From Spirogloea muscicola (taxonomy: Eukaryota; Streptophyta; Zygnematophyceae; Spirogloeales; Spirogloeaceae), in assembly GCA_009602725.1 (NCBI GenBank), contig WELB01000091.1, forward strand, positions 149,769 through 213,761: a DNA stretch of 63,993 nt, given 5' to 3'. How positions within the stretch are numbered: the first letter of the stretch is position 1; every line of letters starts with the position of its first letter. Made by a program: the position numbers and the translations under genes. Under the pieces are notes generated by a model, which was given only the letters and a program-made list of their open reading frames with translations, did no database searches and was not told the DNA's origin. Shown here one piece after another: positions 1 to 11,900 of this stretch.

Positions 1-817
1 CTCCGCGGTGGACCGCGGCGACCTGGCGGCGGCCGAGGTCCGCCTTGCGCCGGCGGCGGCCGTCCCCAAGGCCCCCGGCGCACCGCGGCCGCCGCCGCCT
101 CTGCGGCACCCGCCGGTGAGCTTCTGCCTGGAGCTTCCTCCAGCCAGTGCCCTCGCTAAATTGCTGTGCTAATTCATCAATCTATCTAATTTACACCAAT
201 CCATAAATGATTAATCTATTACCTCGTCCTCCATTGAGCTACTGGTGCTTGTGCACTTAGTGCAGTAGCCAGGATGTTAATTACATGGGTTTAACGAGCT
301 TGGTGAATGTAATCTGTACCTCTCAGAGCTGCCCTTTTGACCTCTTTAATTGGCGGCTTACAGGTCGTTAAGGACGTGGCGCCCGAGCAGCAGGCGCCGA
401 TCGTGGAGGCGACAAAGAGGGGGAGGCGGGGCAAGACCGTGACCGTCATCAAGGGGCTGCAGCTGCAGGAGGAGAGCCTCGAGGCCCTCCTGAAGAGACT
501 CAAGGCCAAGCTGGGCGCCGGCGGCGCTCTCAAGGGCTCTGAGATCGAGATCCAGGCATGGTCAACTCTAAGCACCCGCAGACTTCAGGGGTGCAAATGA
601 GAAGGATTTGTCGAAACGGCCTGCTTAAAGTCCTGTTTTGCAGCGTTGCATGTGAGCGAGGGATACAACATGCCCTTAATGATGTGAACGTGCATAGTCA
701 TACAGGTTCAGCTCTGATGCAAGGTGAACTCTTTCCTGTAAGCAGGGTGAGCATGCTGTGAAGCTAGTGGAGGAGCTCACCACTACGGGATACAAGGCAA
801 AAAGATCGGGGAGGTGA
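1..817 (+). CDS. YciH-like SUI1-domain protein, 3' part (plastid-type translation initiation factor family)
   Basis: Seen: three exons. Exon 1 runs off the left edge and ends at 115 (Ala/Pro-rich, donor gtgagc). Exon 2 is 364-555 and carries GKTVTVIKGL followed by LKAKLGAGGALKG. Exon 3 is 746-817, encodes GEHAVKLVEELTTTGYKAKR and ends in TGA. All junctions are phase 0. Known: SUI1 domains bind the small ribosomal subunit and help start-codon selection. The short LKAKLGxGG core and the GYKxKR ending are closer to bacterial and organellar YciH than to cytosolic eIF1. Inferred: a plastid initiation-related factor. The low-complexity N-terminal part fits a linker or transit region, but the true start lies outside the window. 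The intron after 555 appears to begin with GC (cag|gcatgg). Confidence is high for the SUI1 domain, moderate for location. Confidence 0.85.
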
Positions 818-1803
818 TTGAGCTGATTGAGCAGAAGGTACGAGGAGGCAAGTTGCTGGACAACCTACATTGATTCTGGTAAGTGTGATCTTTCGGAAGT
901 TGCTCAGATTGCAGTTATGCAAAAAGAAGTTCATGAGCTGCCATGCAGGTCACGGGAAGTGTAGAACGTATAGAAGAATGGAATATACACTAAGTGATGT
1001 AAAGTCAGTGTTCGCTTGGCACGCTGTGGAAATGACAATGTCAAGAAGACAGACAGCACATCTTGCTCTCTGGTCGTGCCTGCAGAATCTCAGCTCCAGG
1101 TCACAGTTGCTAAGTGTACAATTGCAGGTTCCACCAGGACCAGCTTTGGCATCCTTTCCTAGGAGCAGCCCTTCATTGCAGAGTGTAAGGTTCGGCAGGA
1201 CAGTTGGTGATGATCACTGGGAAGAAGGAGCAACAGCAATCGTCTAGCTTTCGCAGTGAACGGCCTGTAAAGTTTCCCCGTCTTCATCAAGAGGGCAATT
1301 TCCAGAGAAAGCTTGCTGCAACACTTGTGCCACCCTTGCATGCCAAAGCATACAAGGCGTGTCCTTGGTAGCAGGTTTGCATAGACACTTGTCCAGAAGG
1401 CCAACTACAGTGGCATGTATGCACCAATCACTTCTACCCCACAGCATTTCAAGTGCTGAAACAGGCAGGAGCATATAGACATGACAGCCCCTATCGCTTG
1501 CGTGCCCATGTTTAAGCTTCTGTGATGCTAAGCCAAGCGGCTTGGCCAAGAATCAGTAGACAGGGCACCTCTCTGTGATCCAATAACCACGGTTGCTCCC
1601 TCGCATAAGCATCAGGTCGCCAGGTTGCTGCATCTTCTTTTCCATAGCTAAGAGCAACTCAGCAGATCCAGGCGTGTCTTGGAAAGTATCACAGAAAGCA
1701 AATAGAAAAGTTTGTAAAAGATTGCATGCTTCGTATTGAAATGTGATTCCCGCATAACTGTACGCATGCACTCTTGACACTATTTGAAATGCATTAGAAT
1801 AAT
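818..1803. other. Intergenic, 3' flank of the SUI1 gene
   Basis: No convincing coding exon on either strand. A TGTAA motif, the usual green-algal polyadenylation signal, lies near 1184-1188, about 370 nt after the SUI1 stop, and could serve that gene. The remaining open frames are short, lack splice or homology support and have no recognisable domain. Confidence 0.5.
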
Positions 1804-2112
1804 TTAGGAAGTGTAGATATACAATAATACTAGATTATACTGGCGTGAAAGCGCTCACTAGTCAACAACTGTGGTACGTAACACATAGTCAGTGCTTACG
1901 TCAGAACCACCTTGCTTCCAATAAAGATAAGTTGCAGTTCCTAGCATTGCTGACTTTGTAGGTGAGCGCTGAGCCATTGAGAATTCGAAGTCTAGCTGTA
2001 GGCGGTTCTGACATAAGCAATGACCATGTATTGCGTACCACAGTTGTTGACATCTAGTGAGCGCTTTCACGCCAGTATAGTCTAGTGTTACTGTATAACC
2101 TACACTTCCTAA
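1804..2112. repeat. Foldback (MITE-like) element with ~105-bp terminal inverted repeats
   Basis: The left arm (1804 to about 1910) reads ttaggaagtgtag... and contains actggcgtgaaagcgctcac, then caacaactgtggtacg. The right arm (about 2008-2112) is its reverse complement with about a dozen mismatches and one 3-nt indel. A loop of about 100 bp separates the arms. No open frame of note lies inside. A non-autonomous DNA transposon is the simplest reading. I could not define a target-site duplication with confidence, because the TTA/TAA at the ends can belong to the arms. Confidence 0.85.
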
Positions 2113-2707
2113 GTTACAGAAGACATATACATCTCAAGTAGTGTCAAGAGTCCATGCATACAGATATGCGAGAAACACGAGCATACGAGCATGCAGTCTT
2201 CTTTCCAGACATCTTGCTACAAGTCATCTGACACTTTCTAGAACAACCAAATAGAATTGGCAGATATGAGACAGCGCTTCTACTCCTCCTTTAGTCAAAC
2301 ATGCTGTAGTCCCACTAACGACTAGAGGATAACAGAAGAAGAGAGTAATCCGATTCGAGCACTAATCTATGCTTTCAACTGCTGAAGCTTAGATTGGATA
2401 CCAAGAAGTGCGGGCTTGTACCTGCACAAAATTCCACAGCAAGATAAATTGGGTCGCAGTCAGAAGGTCGATCTTGGACTAGACAATTCCAAGTGACCAA
2501 CAATGTACCATAAGGAAAATGCCCAGGAAGGATGCAACAAAGAGGTAGATACAGACTATTGCAAGCTCGTGTTGCAGATCACAAATGAGCAAGAGGATAT
2601 GTGCCCAATACAACAGATCGGTGAGCCTTTAATAGGTCCTGTTGCAAGTCTGAATAGTTGCAACACTTTAGTCCAGAGCTGCAGTCTTTGAGCCTGAAAA
2701 TAGTTTC
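2113..2707. other. Intergenic, no feature seen
   Basis: Between the foldback element and the stop codon of the coiled-coil gene. I see no exon, repeat or RNA gene here. It probably holds the 3' UTR of the minus-strand gene. Confidence 0.4.
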
Positions 2708-5700
2708 TCACAGCCGGCTGAGACTGGTCAGACATTGAACGGCGTGGATGTAGTCTGCCGACAGCTGCGCAAGCTTCCCCTCATTGTCCTCTGCCTTGGC
2801 GAGTGCTTGAGCCAATTGCACCTGAGGCAAACAACCTGCAATGTAAGCACCTATACTGGGTTCCTGAAGGACCTCTGCAAGACCTGACGTCCAACCACAA
2901 GGAAAGACATCGCTAGAAAGATGAAAGAGCTCGTGGCAGTCACAAGTAGCCAAGTCCCAAATTTACTGCGAACAATGACGACCGCAATTTAGACCTTGAG
3001 CTGAGTGTTCTCCTCCACCACCGTCACTGCTGCATTCTCATCTGCAACCGTGCGGGTGCCTTGTCCTTCGTCTAGTGGTGTAGAGCCCTGGTCCCGGGCT
3101 GGTGTCAACTTCCCAGCTTCAACGAACTGGCTTTCCTCCCGCAGGTGCACAAGCATTGACCGCAGGGCAGCATTCTGATTCAAGCATTCTTGCACCTAAG
3201 CACAGAAGCACAACAACCTCTTGAGCATGTTTCAATCACTGGTACTGACATGAATGCACATTCTCTGGGATATTGCCAACTGATGAAACTTGGACAAGAT
3301 GCTCTGATAGCCCAGAATCAGCACATCTCTCTAGCAATCCTCTCTATCTAGTATTCAATCAGCACTGATCCTTCCAAGACATGGAACTTTGCATTGCTGC
3401 AGAGTAATCATTGACATAGGATGAAGAAAATTCATGTGCTTTTGTACTTCGATGTCACGATCATCTTTTAGGCAATGAGACAGGACTTCAAAATCGGGTT
3501 GCTACTTCTTCCTGGACCTGCCTTGATGATGAGTACTGGGCAAATGCCCTTGATATAGGTCATGTGTATGGTCTTGTGATGTACCTGTGCTTCCCACTGA
3601 GACGAGAGGACTGAGGCTTCCTTCATGCCGGCAGCAAGGCCCGCATTCTCAATGAACAAGCGCTCAATCTCCGCTGATTGCTTGTCAATCTGCACTTACA
3701 GCAGGCAGCAACCAAATGTAAGGGCATAACCAGCTAAGATAGAGAAAGTTTCTAGATACTTTGACTTCCAAAGTTTTGGTCATAGGCTCATGGGGACCCT
3801 TGTGTAGCAGTTTGGCAGAATAGACTGCTTGCTTTTCCCAGTGAATGTCTGCTCTGCCCCATGCTAAAGCAATTCGCTCTGCAGCCAGTCCAACCTCAGC
3901 AAGGAGTCGTTGTCGACCCTTCTCCTGTCGCTCCACCATCACTGCCAACTCCCTGAGCTTCTCATCTGACAATTTCTTCTCCTCCTGCATGAAGGTTCGG
4001 CGTGAGCTTGTATAGAAAGTGGGTTGTAGCTTTACCTGCCATAGAGCCTTAGCAGGTTGCTTACATTAACTCGGCCAGTTCGAAACTGGCATGTCAAGGC
4101 CACCATACAAATTTGCGGTCTATCTGTTGCATCTGAAAGCAGTGACATTTTACAAGTGAGGTGATCAGCAACCTGCAATTTCTCCAATGAGAGCCGCAAC
4201 CCTGCTGTGACATCCTCCAAGTGATGATCCTGCAGCGCCATGCATATCACTTAAGGCGTAAGCAACTGTTCTGCAAGACGTGAGTATATACACCACAACA
4301 GAGGCGATGGAACCCCCCCCATATCACAATCAACTCCCAGAAGACTAAGTGGATGTTCATAGATGCACTAATTGGGTGCTAGTGCAGCTGCAGCAAATAT
4401 CATACAGAGGCTGATATTGTTGAAGCAACTGCAGTTTCGCTTGTTGCATCTGCCTGCATCACAGAGGAGCCATCTCTTGGTCAGATCATAAACGTATGCG
4501 TGCATATGAGAAGAACATGCAAATCTCATCGCTTGTGAGACACTTTCCGGCTACATTTAACAGAGAGTCATCCACTACATAATGAGCACAACAGCAGCAA
4601 CAAGTATGTATTGATGGTGTATCAAAGAGAGACTACCACTTCCGACGTGTTCTTCTGTAGCTCAGTGGCAACAGTTAAACCCTCAAGTGCCACCTATAGC
4701 ACAGATAACACTCAAATTACTGCAGATGGAGCACATAAGCTCGTCTAGGGCAGTTACAACTTCTGCTAGCAATATAATAATCTAGACTACAGTGACGCAA
4801 TTGACCTCTAAGACATAGCTGCATTACCATGAAATTAAGATTCACCCTGACAGCGTAGGGCGGTACGAGCAATTACCTGGACTTTAGCCTTCGCTTGCTC
4901 CAGCTCTTGTATTTCAGCTTTTGCTTGTGCCAGCTCTTGCTCAATGCCCTCCTTCTCTACCGTCAGAACGACAAAACGTTGTCGCTCAGATGCAGTCCTT
5001 TTCTGCTCGTTTTGCAGCTTGTACAACGCCTCCTGTACAGAGCAGGTTGCACAAGCAGTGGCACACCGTTGCAAGCTGACACAATGTCCAGCAACACAGG
5101 TCCAACATTGCTAGTGCAGATCACCAAGAAAACACAACATACTAAATACAACGTACTAATAGCAGAATTTTCCTGAAAGAGGTGACTGCCTCAGAATGCT
5201 TTGTGAATGGGAGCGGGATTTTATCAACACAATCGAGTGACTGCACAGTCAGAATGAAGTGAGAGACAGATTGATGCAACCAATGCAGGTGCAACTTACC
5301 TGCACCTCCACCTTCAATGCATCAACAGCTTGCTCAGCCCTCCGCAGATCCTCAGATGTGTCCGCTGCAGATTTAAGCAACTGTTGGCCACTCTCCCTGT
5401 GGAACTTTTCCAACTCAGCCCGGAGTGCAGCTGTGTCTTCTTCAGCCTGAAAGACGATGGTAGTGGTGTGTTACTCCTGATTACTACAAAGTTAATGACC
5501 GCTTAGTTCCCCAGAATAGGTGCATGCAGTATGTGAGCATGTGTTCAGCTTCCACACGTATAGGAGACACGTATAAGAGAGTTGAAATGACATGGAGAAG
5601 TCCTACTCTTAGCTGCTCTTCTTCAGCTTCCTGCAGGCGCCTTCGATGTATGCGAAGCTGAGTGGCCAAGTCTTCCTGCAGTGAGTATCACACAATATGA

Positions 5701-7634
5701 CAAATAAACAAAAAGCTCATGAAATGTGACGGGTCATGTGCAAGACATTGAAAACAGACACCGGCAGCAAATTGCAAGAATGTGTGGCATAAGCTGCACA
5801 CTCTTACTCCTGGTAAAAGGACAACCTGAAAAAGAGGGTGACTGAAGTCGATCCTACCTTTGCCACAATAGCAGCATCCCTCTCCATGGTGATGCTGCTC
5901 ATATTCTGCTGTAAGCTGCTATTCAGTGCCTCTACCTGCCCAACACAGGTTGTTGCAATCAGCAACCAGGCAAGCCACCTCAGCTATGAGTGGACGAAGC
6001 TGTAAGCAGAGCGTGCAGACATTCAGCGACAAGATGCATATCTGCTGAAGGCAATATGTACCCGTGTCAATCAGCAACTCGCAACGTGGGGGTCACCTCT
6101 GCTGACAAGTTTGTATAGCACTCTACACTTGATCAGGTGCAAGAGTGCTACCTTCAGGAGGGCCTCTTGGGTGTGCTGGAGTTCCTGTGACAGAGCTCGG
6201 GCTTCCGCCCTCCGTGTGTCCTGCTCTCTTGCCCAGCTCAAGCGCTCCAACTCAAAACCTGCAAACTGCAATTGTGCTCAAGCGTTCACCATCACAGGAA
6301 CCAATGATGCGAAGAAAGACACAGAGTGTAACTGTGGGCAACAAGAGATGACTAGATTGTGCTGGGCAGCCGTACACCAGAGTCTCTCAATGCCCTGTGG
6401 TGATGGCAGCCTATGAGGAGAGGGGTCCAAAGTCCACCTCGCTTGCAAGGGAAGCGCTCCGCTGCTGCTCATATGATGCAGCTGCTCGGAATTGAGCAGC
6501 TTCTGCACGTGCAGAGCGCAACTCCACCTGTCAGGCAATCGCATTGAGCTTTCAGGCCCGCATCCACTGCAGCGTGGCCTGAGCGACAGCTTTTCTCCAT
6601 GGAGGGCGAGGGAAGTGAAGGGTCCGGCACGAGGCTTTGCGCATTCGCAACCACACATGATACTACACAGTACTGTCTGTCTCCAAAGCCCTGAGCAGCC
6701 TGCAGCAAGCTCGGAGCCATCTGGCAGAGCATCCTGCTGAGCTGATCAATCGGATTGTATAAAGCATTGACGACCAGGCCTCTCAGATCCCTTGTGCAAC
6801 CAAAAGGGCCTTGAGATAAAAGTCTGATAAAGCATAATCTAAGATTGAGGTATCGGCCGGGCTGCACCTCGAGGTTTTGTATTCTGTCCCACAGTGAATT
6901 GATGCCACCTGCTGAGGCCCCGTTAACCGCCAGCCCTGGCAGGGCAGCGGCGTACAATCAAAGAATAACCGCGATGGTCAACATACATCCATTGACTAAT
7001 TGTCTCTGCCAAGCAGGGTGTACCACAGCAGGCGCTGCCTGACGAGCTCGGACAAATCTGCAATCTGGAGGATCAACTGCGACACACCGGGCAGGGTGTG
7101 CAGCTCACCGGGCGCTGCCTCTGGATGCGCCGCTGGGCCAGCATCCCCGAGCTCATCGCCGGGCATTACCGGCGTGCCAGGGCGAGACGTCGCCGGGGAG
7201 CCCGCTCTGGACATCGCCGGGCTGGCGGCCGGCGCAACGAGGCCCTGTGCCGCGGCGGCCGCGCGCCTCTGCCTGAACTCCTCGAGCTGCGCGCGCCGAG
7301 CGGACGACGGCAGTCAGCGGGCCGCCGACCTGCCACTGCTTGATGGCCGTAACCTCTGGCGGCACTCCGAAGGCCTGCCGAAGCCTTCGTCGACGGCGCC
7401 TTCGTAAGAATGGCGGCCCGCTATCGCTGGAGGTCCCAGCCTGCCTCAGCAAGGGCCTCCATGGCGACGCTAAGCCCCGGCCGAGCCTCCATGGCAGGAC
7501 AACAAGATGAGAGCCTGGGGCGGCGAGCCGCTGCGGACCTTCTTCCTGGCCGCCGCGGACGCCTGGCCGCTAGCCTTCTTCTCCGCCGGCGCCGGCTCCT
7601 CCCCGAGCGGCGGCCGCGCCGCCATCGCAGACAT
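2708..7634 (-). CDS. Large many-exon coiled-coil protein, function unknown
   Basis: Not recognised. Proposed exon 1 is 7634-7539 (ATG, MSAMAARPPLGEEPAPAEKK..., ending ARKK). Exon 2 starts at 7286 with LEEFRQRRAAAAAQ, then a Ser/Pro/Gly stretch and a segment around LSELVRQRLL. Further exons lie near ~6935-6873, ~6530-6432, ~6265-6152, ~5936-5859, ~5675-5607, ~5448-5301, ~5035-4877, ~4694-4641, ~4250-4172, ~3990-3800 and ~3690-3587. The last two are exactly bounded: 3195-2995 and 2821-2708 (stop). Almost every exon is Glu/Gln/Lys/Ala-rich heptad-like sequence, for example LAQAKAEIQELEQAKAKVQ, and many begin with GTG-CAA after the acceptor in phase 0. Inferred: an elongated structural or tethering protein. 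Exon 1 and the 6.4-7.0 kb region are the least certain parts, and a single N lies at 7655 just upstream of the ATG. Confidence 0.65.
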
Positions 7635-7822
7635 ACGGCGCGCGCCCGCGGCGCNGGCGGCGGCGGCGGCGTTGGCGGCGGCGGCGGGGGGCGAGCTTCT
7701 TGGTGTCACCAGACCACTGAGGCCTGTTCACCGTTAGCTTACACTGACTAACCCGTAGCGATTACTTCCTACCAGCACCCCGAAAGCGGTCTAAAGTGTG
7801 TATTAAGTGATGGAGGGCCTGT
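7635..7822. other. GC-rich 5' flank of the coiled-coil gene with single N
   Basis: A GGC-repeat island with one unresolved base at 7655 lies just upstream of the proposed minus-strand ATG at 7634. It probably holds the promoter and 5' UTR. I see no separate gene. Confidence 0.4.
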
Positions 7823-8184
7823 GTGGCCAAGTACAAAGGCAAGCACATTGACGGATGTACATCGCCTGCTGCTAAGCTGACCCGCTCAGCAACCACGAGT
7901 CAGCACATAGAATGTCGCTAATTGATGCTCGAATACCCGACGGCAACAGACAAGCTCTCGTGCCACCAGCTAATGCTCGACCAGCTTTCTCATGCTTTGC
8001 ACCAGAAAGCTCGTCGAGCCTTAGCAGGTGGCACGAGGGCTTGTCAATAGCCGTACGGGCTTGTCAATAGCTGTTTGGGCATCGGCTAGCGACCTTCTTT
8101 GTGCTAACCCGTTATTACTGAGCGGGTCAGCTTAGCAGCAGGTGATGTACATCTGTCAATATGCTTGCCTTTGCACTTGGCCAC
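7823..8184. repeat. 362-bp near-perfect palindrome (foldback element, family B)
   Basis: The left half begins gtggccaagtacaaaggcaa at 7823 and the right half ends with its complement at 8184. The two halves pair along their whole length of about 180 bp each, including gctgctaagctgacccgctc and the central ccagctttctcatgctttgc/caccagaaagctcg region, with roughly 15-20 mismatches. There is no coding capacity. Transcription through it would give a long hairpin RNA. The right half is also found, diverged, at 42688-42858, so this is a mobile family rather than a one-off inversion. Confidence 0.85.
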
Positions 8185-8219
8185 GTCACGGGGAGTGGTC
8201 TCGCAGTTTGCACCTTCCA

Positions 8220-8640
8220 GCCCTTTTGGACCTTGTTCGTTCCTTCTGGGCTGGCCTGTCACAGTCATCGCCTTACTTTGGGAGCCATCGCCTTACTTTG
8301 TACTATCTCTTAAGTACACTGTTTCTTCAGTAGGAAACAACCCAGAGATTTGAACAAAGTTTGAAGGGGCCAAAACAGCGCTGGAACACACAGTAGGTCA
8401 TATGCCTACTGGGTGCTCAATACTTGTGAGCAGTGAGCAGCCACAGGTCAGAGAAACTAAGAAGATAGGCAATGGTCAAGGGGGAAGCCTCAGAACGACG
8501 AGAAGAAAGACCGTTCCAGTAGAGGGCGATGGCTGTGAGTGGCCAGCCAAGAAAAAAGAATGTTCGAAGGGGCCAGAGAAGCGCTGAGACGGGAAACTTG
8601 TCCAATTTTTCTGGGCTGGCTATCCACAGCCCCTGCCATA
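8220..8640. repeat. Dispersed hairpin repeat (family C), three diverged copies in both orientations
   Basis: Around 8246-8275 the sequence ccttctgggctggcctgtca appears. At 8525-8570 its inverted relative (gcgatggctgtgagtggcca, then agccaagaaaaaagaatg) follows. At 8603-8632 a third copy contains gggctggctatccacagccc, a small stem-loop. The same core (gggctgg-loop-ccagccc next to aaaaagaatggacaatg) recurs at many places later in the window. No gene is visible between 8185 and the REV3 stop at 8939. Confidence 0.7.
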
Positions 8641-8938
8641 CTTAGGAAGAGCTGTTGCTCCGAAACTGGGAGGGACGAGTCTGGCCTACGAATATGGCTC
8701 GATGCTGTCTTGGCAGCAATGGAGGTGGTTGACAGTTGTCGCTCTGCAGCCACTGCAGTGGGTCGCCTGTGGACCATGCTAATGTCCGGCAAAAATATAT
8801 GTACAGAGTACACACAGATACTAATATGCACAAATGGCTATTGACTTGGGAACTCCCCAGCTGAGCGAGTGCTTAATAGTAGCGCAAGCTGCCGCCATAT
8901 ACAATAGTAATGCGCTTTCAGCAACTCTCTAACCCAAA

Positions 8939-11900
8939 TTAGTGGGGGAGTAAATGGTAGCTTCCCAGCTGAGCTGCCACTCGGGCAGTTGCCTGGAACT
9001 CGGACTGCGTCTTCTTCCTCTCGAAGAAGACCCTGCAGTCGAGCGAGATGCACGCCACACCGCCAACTGAGCCCGCCCCGCCCCCACAGTGTTTACACAG
9101 CTGGCCAAAGATAACAGCAGCCAAGAGAAACTATCAGTTGCATGGCATCTCCTGGCAACCTCAATCACTGGCTTATATGCTGAGGAGATCTGGCCATGAA
9201 GCCATCATAGCTTGTTAAGTGCCAGTAAGCAGTATAACACATGAGATGCCTACAGATGGGCTGCAGCGTTGCTTAAATACGTGCTGAATGCATTTGCTAG
9301 TGTTGCTCTCTGTAGCATCAATACTGGACAGTGTATCAAGATTGACTGACACCGCAGTGTTCGAGCAGAGCCTTGCGGTGCACAGCCGAGCTGGAGTGAT
9401 GAGAGGCCTCACAGCAGCAAGATGAGCATACTCCCGCTCAAGCTTCGCTGCGCGCCCGGCGAGAATGGCGGCCACAATCTGCGGCTCGCTGCGGCAGCTG
9501 CTGCAGACCTGCTGACTAGCCCGTGTCAGCTCAGCGCAAGTGGCACAGCGCCGCGACAGGTAGTACTGGTCGATGGTGCTCTTGGCCCTGGCCGGGCCCT
9601 CGTCGCCGTCGCTCTCCACGTCCGCCTGTCCTTCCTCTTCGCCCCGCTTCCACCAGGGTAGCCTCGGCCGCGGACCCTGGGGCCGCTTGGACGACGGCGG
9701 CCGGTAGATTCGTGGCATCTCGGCGAACCAGGCGCGCAGGTCGGCCCCGATCAGCCCAAAGATGCGCTGGATAGCTGGCAGGATCTGCTTCGTGATGTAG
9801 TAGATTCCGTGAAGCCGTAAAGTTCCCGCACTGTAACGTGACATATGTACAAACAGAGCATGAGATACCTTAACCTTAAGACATATGATGAATAATTAGA
9901 TGTATAAATGCACACTGCATGTATCAAGTATGTTGTGGTAGCACAACAGAATGATCTTTAAATGTTGAATCCAATGCAAATCTGCAACTGAACGTGTATG
10001 ACAAGACAGATGACCAACTGAAGGAGCTTGGCAGCACTGGAGGCCCCTTATAGTGGGTAAGACCCTGAACCCTGTACCTGTTGACGAGGACATGGGGGTC
10101 AACCACCATGTCCACCAGTCTTGCGCCAGGCTCACCATACACGACCACGTAAGGAATGCGCTCGGCATACCTCGGCTCCGCTCGGGGGTCCACCACCATG
10201 GCTTTGGAGGCCACAATGGCAGCTGGGGGAAGGACTGCCGCATTCGGGCTGTAGCTCCCCAGCCGTACCTCCTTCGCAAACACAAAGTCGGCAATGGATA
10301 CTCTACCACCTAGGATCTTGCCCCACTGCCGCTGCAAGTAGCGCTTGACCTGCTCCAAGCACAAAAGCACAGCGCACATCCTGCTCACACAAGCCATAAG
10401 CCTGGTCGAGCGTGGGCATGTCAGCAGGATAGCTGCTGTTATGGTCAAGGCTAGGGTGCAAGGTGATGCACAAGTGGGTGTAGCAGCTTGACCCGGCACC
10501 TGAGACAGATCCTTGGTCTCGAACATGAGCCGGAGTGAGCGCTCCATGCATTTCACGACCACCGCACAGCTGTCGCGCCGCACCGTCTCGATGCCCTTGG
10601 CATCGAAAGCGGGCCTGGCCTGGCCGGCGCTCTCGTATGCATAACCCACGTAGCGCTTCTTAGTGAGCAGGAAGCACGGGTGGTAGACCTTCTCGAGCTT
10701 GAGCACGATTGGATCGGGATTGGCGGCCGTGATGGCTGCTGCAATCTCTGCGCCAATCCTAAAGGCGTCGCTCCTGCTCCTCCCCTCTACAAGCACAAAC
10801 AAGCTGCCACAGGAAAAGAACATGATGATTCAGGGTCAAGGAGCAAAGATGTTCTCAATCTGAACTGGACTTGGTCCTTCTCTGCCATACCGACCAAGTA
10901 CCCAGCTTGTCATTGTCATCATTGTTACACATGGCTGTATTTCCCGGGAACAGGACACTGCAGCCCACACAAACATGTTCACCGACTTGCTCAACAACCT
11001 GAGCTCAGACTGCACATCTGTATACAATATTGTGTAGGCATTTTTACAATGTTGCCCTCATTGCAAGTATGTACAATTATCATTGGGCATACCTGTCGGT
11101 GTCTCCATAGACCACACGCGCACCCCACTTAGCGGTTGTGTTGACAGCTTCAATAGCCTTCTCCAGGACCAGCCTGCCTTGCTGTACAATGGAGTCAGCG
11201 AGCTCCGCGCAGGGCATGCGGCCACTAAAGCCCGCCGCAGTGTACCCGTACGTCACATTTGAGATGAGCTTCAAAGCAAGCTGTCGTGCATTCAGGACCT
11301 GGTGAGCCATGCGCAAATTGTCAAGGCTGACCAAGATATAGATTGCCTAATACACATCCAGTCGTTGAAAGACTTGTCATAGCGTTGTTAATGACTACTG
11401 AGACCACAAATAATGTCCCTAACTGAATTGGCCGGAAGGTGTACAGATAACATGCTGCTATGCAACACAACAAGTACCAGCTTGCTGGGCACTCATTCAC
11501 AGCTCTTCCAGGCTCGTTTGGAAGCGAGAATGCTAGTGCCTACCCTGTAGAGAACCCGCTGGGAAGTTGGCAGCTTCTTCATGGCTTGCTTGACCATAAC
11601 GCGAGTGACCAGGATCTCTCGCAGAAGCCTGGGAAGCAGCCCTGGCCTCACCTGCAACATTTTGACACCAAGCACATCAACAAGCTTTGTTGCATACAAG
11701 GAACGACTTGGGAGCAGCTGTACACAGAGCTTGTTGGTAGGTAGGCTGGGCACATGCAAGCTGCCCACAGGATCAAGTTGACCTCCTCAGCTCAGAAGGA
11801 TTCAGGATGAGGCCTTGAATGTACTGACTTGGGGAGGGGTGTACATGACTGCGTTGGGAAGGAGCAGCAAGCAGTCGTGGAGAGCTGACAGTGCCCCTTT

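Noticed and set aside
818-873. Open frame just after the SUI1 stop (IELIEQKVRGGKLLDNLH) as a missed C-terminus
   Set aside because: The SUI1 domain ends naturally at KRSGR-stop, and the extra frame is not in phase with a spliced continuation.
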